From Catenulispora sp. (lineage in GTDB: Bacteria; Actinomycetota; Actinomycetes; Streptomycetales; Catenulisporaceae), in the NCBI GenBank assembly GCA_013362315.1, contig JABFWL010000176.1:1-37778 (forward strand): a stretch of DNA of 37,778 nt. Direction: 5' to 3'. Shown here one piece after another: positions 31,888 to 37,778 of the stretch (positions are counted from its first letter, which is position 1; every line of letters begins with the position of its first letter). The translations under genes were made by a program, and so were the position numbers. A model generated the notes under the pieces. The model saw only the letters and a program-made list of their open reading frames with translations. It did no database searches and was not told the origin of the DNA.

Positions 31888-32829
31888 TCAGGCGCCGGGC
31901 GGGGGTGGGTCCGCCCGGGGCCGGGGTTCATCGCGAGTCTGGCCCGCCGCCGCCGGGGCGGGCGGGGGTTCGGCGCCGGATTCCGGTTCGAGTCCGGTGC
32001 CGGGTATCCGTTCCAGCTCGTGACTGAGCGCGTCCAGCTCGGCTCCGCCGGACATCAGCCGCACCAGCTCCGGCCGGGTGACCTCAGCCTTCGGGTAATC
32101 GCCCAGCAGCCGCCCCCGGTTCAGCACCACGAACCGGTCGCCGACCGGATGCGCGTGGTGCGGGTTGTGGGTGATGAACACGACGCCGAGCCCGCGTTCC
32201 CGGGCCTGCGCCACCCGCCGCAGCACCGCGCCGGCCTGCTTCACGCCCAGCGCCGAGGTCGGCTCGTCCAGGATCAGGACCCTGGCTCCGAAGTGCACGG
32301 CGCGGGCGATCGCCACCGACTGCCGCTCGCCGCCGGACAGCGTCCCGGCCGGCTGGTCCGGATCGCGCACCTCGACGCCCATCGCGGCCAGGGCCGCGCG
32401 GGTCTGCTCGCGGGCCGCCGGCACGTCGAAGCGGCGCCACGGGCCCCACCCCTTCGTCGGCTCCGAGCCGAGGAAGAAGTTCCGCCAGACCGCCATCAGC
32501 GGCACCATCGCCAGGTCCTGGAAGACTGTGGCGATCCCGGCGGCGCGGGCGTCGCGGGGGCTGTGGAAGCGGACCGCCTCGCCGTTCACGCGTACCTGTC
32601 CGGCGTCCGGTGGGAACACGCCGGACAGGATCTTGATGAGGGTGGACTTGCCGGCGCCGTTGTCCCCGAGCACGCACATCACCTGTCCGGCCCGGACCGA
32701 CAGCGAGACGTCGTGCAGCGCCCGCACGCTCCCGAAGTACTTGCCGACCGCTTCGGCCGCCAGCAGCGGCGTCCGCGGATCCCCCGAAACGTCTGCGGCC
32801 TCCGCGGCCGCTGAACCTGTCGCCGTCAT
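31888..32829 (-). CDS. Sugar-type ABC importer ATPase (single NBD)
   Basis: 313 residues with one nucleotide-binding domain: [14 protein letters not shown] (Walker A), [20 protein letters not shown] (Q-loop region), [17 protein letters not shown] (signature), [12 protein letters not shown] (Walker B) and [14 protein letters not shown] (H-loop). Most ribose-type importers use a double-NBD protein; this matches the single-domain FrcA-like branch. The last 45 residues are Pro/Glu-rich and low-complexity. The start overlaps the permease stop (ATGA). It powers the importer formed with the permease at 32826 and the lipoprotein at 33965. Confidence 0.94.
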   Translation of the reverse strand: MTATGSAAAEAADVSGDPRTPLLAAEAVGKYFGSVRALHDVSLSVRAGQVMCVLGDNGAGKSTLIKILSGVFPPDAGQVRVNGEAVRFHSPRDARAAGIATVFQDLAMVPLMAVWRNFFLGSEPTKGWGPWRRFDVPAAREQTRAALAAMGVEVRDPDQPAGTLSGGERQSVAIARAVHFGARVLILDEPTSALGVKQAGAVLRRVAQARERGLGVVFITHNPHHAHPVGDRFVVLNRGRLLGDYPKAEVTRPELVRLMSGGAELDALSHELERIPGTGLEPESGAEPPPAPAAAGQTRDEPRPRADPPPPGA

Positions 32830-33965
32830 GTGCGCGCCCTCATCGCTCGCCGGTGGGTCACCGTGTTCACGGCCACGGCCAGGAACAGGATCACGCCGAG
32901 GAACGTGAAGTTCCACGAGCTGTCCCAGCCGGAGTAGATGACGCCCTGGAACGCCATCCCGATGATGCAGGCGCCCAGGGCCGCGCCGAACGCCGAGCCG
33001 TGCCCGCCGGTGAGCAGGCAGCCGCCGACGACGGCGGCGATGATGTAGTAGAACTCGTAGCCGACGCCCTGTTCGGAGACCGCCGTGCGGGTCTGCAGGA
33101 ACGAGATGACGCCGACCAGGGCCGCGGCCGTCGAGGTCCCCATGAACAGCAGGATCTTCGTCCGCCGCACCGGGACGCCGGTACGGCGCGCCGCGTCGGC
33201 GTCGCCGCCGACGGCGAACACCCAGTTGCCGAACCGGGTCCGGCCGAGCACCCAGACGCCGAGCAGGGTGACGCCGACGAACCACAGGATCGCCGTCTGG
33301 TAGCCGGCCGGCAGGGCACTGCTATGGGCGAACGAGCCGCCGAACACGTCCCGCGCGCTGTCCATGCCGGGGTGGCGGGTGCCGGTCAGCCCGATCGAGG
33401 TGCTGCCGTGGTTCACCTTCAGCACGCCGCCGACGCTCAGCCCTCGGAAGACGAAGTACGCCGCCAGCGTCACGATGAAGCTCGGCAGTCCCGACCGGGT
33501 GACCACCAGCCCGTTGACCAGTCCCACCGCCGCCCCGAAGGCGAACGTCACCGCCACCGCGGCCCACGCGTTCCAGTGCTCGGTGCCGACCAGCAGTGCC
33601 ATGATGATCGCCGAGAAGCCGGTCATCCCGCCGGTGGACAGGTCGAACTCGCCGCCGATCATCAGCAGTCCGACCGGCACCGCCATGATCCCGAAGAAGG
33701 CGGCCTGCTGCGCCCAGGCCTGGAAGCCGGTCTGGGTCAGCCACAAGTGGTTCGGCGTGTTGTCGGTGGCCAGGAAGACCACGAACACGGCGATCGCCCC
33801 GACCAGCGCGCCGAACGCCGGCCGTCGCAGGGCCTTGACGAACAACCGCGCCGGACCGCCGCCGCCCGGATCACCACCGCCTGGGCCGTCACCGCTCGGA
33901 TCACTACCGGCGGCCGGTGGCCCGGCCGCATCCGGCCGGGCCACCGCGAGGTCTTCGCCCGCCAT
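32826..33965 (-). CDS. Sugar-type ABC importer permease
   Basis: 379 residues. After a Gly/Pro-rich cytosolic N-terminus (about 1-40) come eight to ten hydrophobic segments. They include the family signature [22 protein letters not shown], here split by position (about 95-118), and [36 protein letters not shown] near the end is also typical of RbsC/BPD_transp_2 permeases. The ATG at 33965 shares one base with the substrate-binding-protein stop. The co-transcribed iolD suggests inositol or a related cyclitol as cargo. Confidence 0.93.
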   Translation of the reverse strand: MAGEDLAVARPDAAGPPAAGSDPSGDGPGGGDPGGGGPARLFVKALRRPAFGALVGAIAVFVVFLATDNTPNHLWLTQTGFQAWAQQAAFFGIMAVPVGLLMIGGEFDLSTGGMTGFSAIIMALLVGTEHWNAWAAVAVTFAFGAAVGLVNGLVVTRSGLPSFIVTLAAYFVFRGLSVGGVLKVNHGSTSIGLTGTRHPGMDSARDVFGGSFAHSSALPAGYQTAILWFVGVTLLGVWVLGRTRFGNWVFAVGGDADAARRTGVPVRRTKILLFMGTSTAAALVGVISFLQTRTAVSEQGVGYEFYYIIAAVVGGCLLTGGHGSAFGAALGACIIGMAFQGVIYSGWDSSWNFTFLGVILFLAVAVNTVTHRRAMRART

Positions 33966-35041
33966 CAGTCGTCCCCGGCGGCGATCGCCGCCGCCACCGA
34001 CTTGACGTTGCCGCTGTCCACCAGCTTCGGGCCGCTCGCGACGGTGGTGCCGCCGCCGACCGCGTTGCCCTCGTGCTTGCTGTAGACGTAGAGGAACTGC
34101 ACCGGCAGATAGCCCTGCAAGTACTGCTGCTGGTCCACCGCGAAGTCCATGGTCGGCGGCGAGGCCTGCAAGTCGTTCTGCACGTCCTGTGACAGGTCGA
34201 AGGTCGCGATCTTGACGTGCGCGGGCTTGGCGACGACCAGGGCCTGCCCGACCGCGTTGTTCAGCGTCATCACCGCGTTGATCCCCGGGTGTGACTGCAG
34301 GTAGGCCGTCACCTGGCCGATCGCCTGCTGCGGGTTGGAGGCCGCGTTCGGCGTGGACAGGATCAGCTCGGTGCAGGCGGGGCCGGCGGCCGGGGCGTCG
34401 CCGGTGCCGCACTTGACGCCGACGCCGAGGCCCTGGGCGATGCCGTCGCAGCGGTCCAGCAGGTTCTGCCCGGACTGGTGGATCACGCACAGCACGTTCG
34501 ACGCGTTCTCCTTGGCGAACCGCGCCCCGGCCTGCTTTCCGGCCAACTGCTCGGGCTGGCCGACGCAGGTGATGGCCTTGGCCGCGGCGATATCGGCGTC
34601 GTCGCAGCCGGCGTTCACCAGCACCACCGGGATCCCGGCGTCAGCCGCGGCGGCCAGCGTGCCGTTCATCACCGACGGCGCGTGGTCCGAGACGATGATC
34701 CCGTTGACCTTGGCGTTGATCGCGTTCTGAATCTGCGCGTTCTCGGCGCCGTCGTCCGGCTCGGCCTGGCCCTGCTGCTGCGAGCCGTAGGTCTCGGAGA
34801 GCTTGCAGCCGGTGTCCTTCGCGGCGTCCTTGGCGCCCTTGTAGACCACGCTCCAGAAGTTGCCGTTGTCGCCGTGGGTGATCAGGGCGAAGGTGTAGGG
34901 GCAGGAGCCGCCGGCCGAGGTCTTCGGGGCCGAGCTGGACGACGAGCAGCCGGCGACCAGCAGCGCGACGGCCAGCAGTGCGGTGAGCAGCCGCTCGGGG
35001 GAATGCCGCGTTCTGTGCTCTCGGAATGCCATCCGTGCCAT
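33965..35041 (-). CDS. Sugar/cyclitol-binding lipoprotein of the ABC importer
   Basis: 358 residues from the ATG at 35041, chosen because ggagg lies 8 bases upstream. The signal peptide ends in the lipobox LLVAGC, with lipidated Cys32. The mature part is a Peripla_BP_4-type periplasmic-binding fold: YTFALITHGDNGNFWSVVYK, INAKVNGIIVSDHAPSVM, AGIPVVLVNAGCDD and HPGINAVMTLNNAVGQALV. These align with ribose- and inositol-type binding proteins. Six cysteines in the mature protein are more than usual and may form disulfides. It lies 24 bases downstream of iolD on the same strand. Confidence 0.92.
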   Translation of the reverse strand: MARMAFREHRTRHSPERLLTALLAVALLVAGCSSSSSAPKTSAGGSCPYTFALITHGDNGNFWSVVYKGAKDAAKDTGCKLSETYGSQQQGQAEPDDGAENAQIQNAINAKVNGIIVSDHAPSVMNGTLAAAADAGIPVVLVNAGCDDADIAAAKAITCVGQPEQLAGKQAGARFAKENASNVLCVIHQSGQNLLDRCDGIAQGLGVGVKCGTGDAPAAGPACTELILSTPNAASNPQQAIGQVTAYLQSHPGINAVMTLNNAVGQALVVAKPAHVKIATFDLSQDVQNDLQASPPTMDFAVDQQQYLQGYLPVQFLYVYSKHEGNAVGGGTTVASGPKLVDSGNVKSVAAAIAAGDD

Positions 35042-35065
35042 ACGTGCCGCCTCCACTGTGTGGTG

Positions 35066-37018
35066 TTACAAGTACGGTCGTTGAGCCTTCTTCGAGTCTT
35101 CATACCCCGTTCGGGCGGCCCGAGTGGATGCGATCTCTGATACCTCGGCGACCGGCACCTCCCACCAGGCGCCGCCGTCGGGCGCGCCGGCCAGCGGATC
35201 GGTCGCGACGTGCACGACCGTGATCCAGTCGGCGTCCTTGGCCCGGGCCAGAGCGGCCTGCAGTTCTTCGAGGTCCGCGGCCCTCTCGACGCGCGCGCCG
35301 AGGCTGGCGGCGTTCGCGGCGAGGTCGACCGGCAGCGGGCCGCCGTCCAGGCGCCCGGTCGGGGTACGGAAGCGGTAGGCGGTGCCGAAGCGTTGCGAGC
35401 CCAGGGATTCGGACAGCCGGCCGATCGAGGCGAAGCCGCCGTTGTCGACCAGCACCACGATCAGCTTCACGTGTTCGGCGACCGCGGTCACGATCTCCTG
35501 CGCCAGCATCAGGTAGGAGCCGTCGCCGACCAGCACGTAGACCTCACGCTCGGGCGCGGCGAGCTTCACGCCGAGGCCCCCGGCGATCTCGTAGCCCATA
35601 CAGGAGAAGCCGTATTCGACGTGGTAGGTCTTCGGGTCGCCGTTGGAGCGCCAGAGCTTGTGCAGGTCGCCGGGCAACGAGCCGGCGGCGCAGACCACGA
35701 CGCCGTCCGGTCCGGCGGCCTCGTTGACGGCGGTCTTGTCTACAGCGGTCTTGTCTACAGCGGCCTTGTTTACAGCGGCCTTGTTTACAGCGGCCTTATT
35801 TACAGCACAGATCACCTCGATCTGCGAGGGCAGCGGGGCGTTCCGGAAGTGGTAGGCGTCCGCGAGCCGCCGCTGCCAGGCGTCGCGGGCGTCGGCGGTC
35901 CGGGCACGGTGCTCGTCGTCGACGCTCCAGCCCGCGAGCGCGGTCGTCAGGTCCTCCAGCACGGTCCGGGCGTCACCGAGCACTGCTATCCCGGCGTGCT
36001 TGGCCGCGTCGAAGGCGGCGATGTTGACGTTGACGAACCGCACGCCGGGATCGGCGAAGGCGGTGTGCGAGGCGGTGGTGAAGTCCGACCAGCGAGTGCC
36101 GACGCCGATCACGACGTCGGCCTCGGCGGCGACGAGGTTCGCAGCGTACGTGCCGGTCGCGCCGACGGCGCCCAGGGACAGCGGATGATCATCGGCCAGC
36201 ACGCCTTTGCCGGCCTGGGTTTCGGCGACCGGGATGCCGGTCGCTTCGGCGAAGGCGCGTAGTGCTTCGGTGGCCTGCGCGTAGACCACTCCCCCGCCGG
36301 CGACCAGCAGCGGACGCTGGGCACTCCGGATCGCCGTGGCGGCGCGCGTCAGGGAGCTGATGTCGGCGCGCGGCCGGGGGACGTGCCACACCCGGTGCTC
36401 GAACAGCTCCTGCGGCCAGTCCCAGGCCTCGGCTTGCACGTCCTGCGGCAGCGCCAGGGTCACCGCGCCGGTCTCGGCGGGATCGGTGAGCACTCGCATG
36501 GCGGCCAGCAGTGCTGCGGGCAGTTGCTCGGGCCGGTTCACCCGGTCGAAATAGCGGCTGACCGGCCGCAACGTGTCGTTGACCGACACGTCGTGGCTGC
36601 GCGGGTCTTCGAGCTCTTGCAAGACCGGGTTGGCGGTGCGGGTGGCGAAGAAGTCGCCGGGCAGTAACAGGACCGGCAGCCGGTTGACGGTCGCCAGCGC
36701 GGCGCCGGTGACCAGGTTGGTGGCGCCGGGGCCGATGGAGGTGGTGCAGGCGTAGGTGGACAGCCGGTCGCGCATACGGGCGAAACCGACGGCGGTGTGC
36801 ACCATCGCTTGTTCGTTGCGGGCCTGGCGGTAGGGCAGCAAGTCCGGGTCCTCGAGCTCCAGGCCCAGCAATGCCTCGCCGAGGCCGGCGACGTTGCCGT
36901 GGCCGAAGATGCCGAAGACGCCCTCGATCAGCCGGTGCTGCACGCCGTCACGCTCGGTGTGCTGCACGGCGAGGAAGCGGACGACCGCCTGGGCGACGGT
37001 GAGGCGGCGGGTGCTCAC
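35066..37018 (-). CDS. iolD: 3D-(3,5/4)-trihydroxycyclohexane-1,2-dione hydrolase (IolD)
   Basis: 650-residue thiamine-diphosphate enzyme that opens the cyclohexane-dione ring in myo-inositol breakdown. The N-terminal domain shows VFGIFGHGNVAGLGEALLG and IGPGATNLVTGAALATVNRL. The C-terminal ThDP domain shows CAAGSLPGDLHKLWR, VEYGFSCMGYEIAGGLGVKL and LVGDGSYLMLAQEIV followed by VDNGGFASIGRLSESLG. This set fits IolD rather than acetolactate synthase. An internal insertion near residues 405-435 is made of VNKAA/VDKTA repeats (repeat at 35727-35801). The GTG at 37018 overlaps the aldolase stop (GTGA). Confidence 0.94.
   Translation of the reverse strand: MSTRRLTVAQAVVRFLAVQHTERDGVQHRLIEGVFGIFGHGNVAGLGEALLGLELEDPDLLPYRQARNEQAMVHTAVGFARMRDRLSTYACTTSIGPGATNLVTGAALATVNRLPVLLLPGDFFATRTANPVLQELEDPRSHDVSVNDTLRPVSRYFDRVNRPEQLPAALLAAMRVLTDPAETGAVTLALPQDVQAEAWDWPQELFEHRVWHVPRPRADISSLTRAATAIRSAQRPLLVAGGGVVYAQATEALRAFAEATGIPVAETQAGKGVLADDHPLSLGAVGATGTYAANLVAAEADVVIGVGTRWSDFTTASHTAFADPGVRFVNVNIAAFDAAKHAGIAVLGDARTVLEDLTTALAGWSVDDEHRARTADARDAWQRRLADAYHFRNAPLPSQIEVICAVNKAAVNKAAVNKAAVDKTAVDKTAVNEAAGPDGVVVCAAGSLPGDLHKLWRSNGDPKTYHVEYGFSCMGYEIAGGLGVKLAAPEREVYVLVGDGSYLMLAQEIVTAVAEHVKLIVVLVDNGGFASIGRLSESLGSQRFGTAYRFRTPTGRLDGGPLPVDLAANAASLGARVERAADLEELQAALARAKDADWITVVHVATDPLAGAPDGGAWWEVPVAEVSEIASTRAARTGYEDSKKAQRPYL
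35727..35801. repeat. 15-bp tandem repeat inside iolD
   Basis: Five 15-bp units of the form acagcggccttgttt (two identical copies at 35757-35786, the others differing at one to three bases), with a partial sixth copy. They encode repeated five-residue AVNKA/AVDKT blocks between two conserved domains. The unit length preserves frame. Confidence 0.95.
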
Positions 37019-37778
37019 GCGCGCTCCCCGGCGGCGACCGGGCCGGACTTCACCAGCGCGGTCGCGGTGTCGACGGCGGCGGCGACGTCGCCGTCCGGCG
37101 GGTAAAGCAGGGCTCTGCCGACGACGAGGCCGAAGACGCCTTCCAGCGCCAGGGCCTTCTCCCAGGCCGCGAACGTCTCCTCGGGCGCGCCGTCGGGATC
37201 GCCACCGAGCAGCAGGACCGGCAGCGTGGTGGCGGACAGGACGCGCTCCATGTCCTCGACGACGGGGAGCTTGAGCCAGGTGTAGGCGCTGGTGGTGCCG
37301 AGTCCGGCGGCGATGGCGCAGGCCCGCAGCACCGCCGGCGGCGACAGGTCGTTGCGCAGCCGGCCGTTCTCGCGGCGGGCCATGAACGGCTCGATCATCG
37401 CCACCCGGCGGTGCGCGGCGAGTTCGGTGACGGCGCGTCCGCAGGCCTCGAGCGTGACGACGGTGGCCGCGTCGTCGAGGTCGATCCGCAGCAGCATCTT
37501 GCCGCCGTCCAGGCCGAAGCGGGCGATGCCGGCGGCGTCGTAGGCGGTGAACCGGTCGTCGAGCTCCGCGACGGACCCGGCCAGCCCGCCCCGGTTCATC
37601 GACCCGAGCACCACCTTGCCCTCCAGCGCGCCGAGGACCAGCAGGTCCTCCACGACGTCCGGGGTGGCGAGCACCCCGTCCACCCCGGGCCGTCCCAGCG
37701 CCACCACCAGCCGGTGCAGCAGTTCGCTGCGGTCGCCCATGGCCAGCGGGTCGTCGCGCACCCCGAGCGCGCCGCGCG
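37015..37778 (-). CDS. Cgl0158-type TIM-barrel aldolase of inositol catabolism, partial
   Basis: Reverse-strand frame that enters from the right edge (first readable residues RGALGVRDDPLA) and stops at 37015, giving about 254 residues. It shows GVDGVLATPDVVEDLLVLGA, VLGSMNRGGLAGSVAELDDR, GLDGGKMLLRIDLDD, GLGTTSAYTWLKLPVVEDM and LPVLLLGGDPDGAPEETF. This is the Cgl0158/DeoC-LacD-like family, found beside iolC and iolD in actinomycete inositol operons and often annotated as deoxyribose-phosphate aldolase. A role in splitting 5-dehydro-2-deoxy-phosphogluconate is inferred from context. The N-terminus, with its own start, lies outside the window. It overlaps iolD by 4 bases and is the most upstream gene of the operon visible. 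Confidence 0.85.
   Translation of the reverse strand, partial: RGALGVRDDPLAMGDRSELLHRLVVALGRPGVDGVLATPDVVEDLLVLGALEGKVVLGSMNRGGLAGSVAELDDRFTAYDAAGIARFGLDGGKMLLRIDLDDAATVVTLEACGRAVTELAAHRRVAMIEPFMARRENGRLRNDLSPPAVLRACAIAAGLGTTSAYTWLKLPVVEDMERVLSATTLPVLLLGGDPDGAPEETFAAWEKALALEGVFGLVVGRALLYPPDGDVAAAVDTATALVKSGPVAAGERA

Noticed and set aside
35727-35801. Repeat array in iolD as a recombination or origin (iteron-like) site
   Set aside because: The repeats are in frame, encode a continuous peptide insertion and show no neighbouring replication or integrase gene.

Overview
The window is very GC-rich, with strong third-position GC bias, GTG and TTG starts and many ATGA/GTGA start-stop overlaps. With a conservon-type signalling locus, a lanthipeptide cluster and NRPS-like genes, this points to a filamentous actinomycete. 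A Catenulispora- or Streptomyces-like host is an inference; no marker in the window fixes the genus. I found no rRNA, tRNA, CRISPR array or insertion sequence.

Left edge (1-5650). A conservon-like sensor locus reads leftward: a three-repeat MHYT membrane protein, an orphan ATPase-type histidine kinase and a Roadblock/LC7 protein cut by the window edge. A divergent secreted protein of unknown function and a small lipoprotein with the COG4315-type secreted repeat follow.

Biosynthetic core (5696-25063). Two operons diverge from a gene-poor control region of about 820 bases (14731-15552). The leftward operon has eight tightly packed genes: an acyl-adenylating enzyme fused to a carrier domain, a free-standing condensation domain, a free ACP, a ferritin-like di-iron protein, a fatty acyl-AMP ligase (FAAL), a second free-standing condensation domain, a cytochrome P450 and a 3Fe-4S ferredoxin. 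The rightward operon is a class I lanthipeptide pathway: a 65-residue precursor with a seven-cysteine core, a strong stem-loop, an ABC exporter, an LpxL/HtrB-like HX4E acyltransferase, a luciferase-like flavin/F420 oxidoreductase, a full-length LanB dehydratase, a LanC cyclase and an S41 protease. The main proposal is that the two operons cooperate. A fatty acid is loaded on the ACP, modified by the di-iron protein and/or P450, and joined to the lanthipeptide by the acyltransferase or the condensation domains, giving a class I lipo-lanthipeptide. This is inference from gene content and layout. The leftward operon might instead make a separate small lipopeptide-like product.

Middle (25068-30899). 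An ArsR-type repressor faces a quinone-oxidoreductase-like gene across a large dyad operator. Then come a membrane protein, a truncated GNAT remnant, an FMN-dependent alpha-hydroxy-acid oxidase overlapping an Sfp-type phosphopantetheinyl transferase (which could activate the carrier proteins above), and an MFS exporter.

Right edge (30936-37778). A leftward operon looks like inositol or cyclitol uptake and catabolism: a Cgl0158-type aldolase cut by the edge, iolD, a sugar-type ABC importer (lipoprotein, permease, single-domain ATPase) and an inositol-monophosphatase-like protein with an altered metal motif.

A recurring oddity is short in-frame tandem repeats (9 or 15 bp) inside or at the ends of otherwise ordinary genes: the histidine kinase, one condensation domain and iolD.
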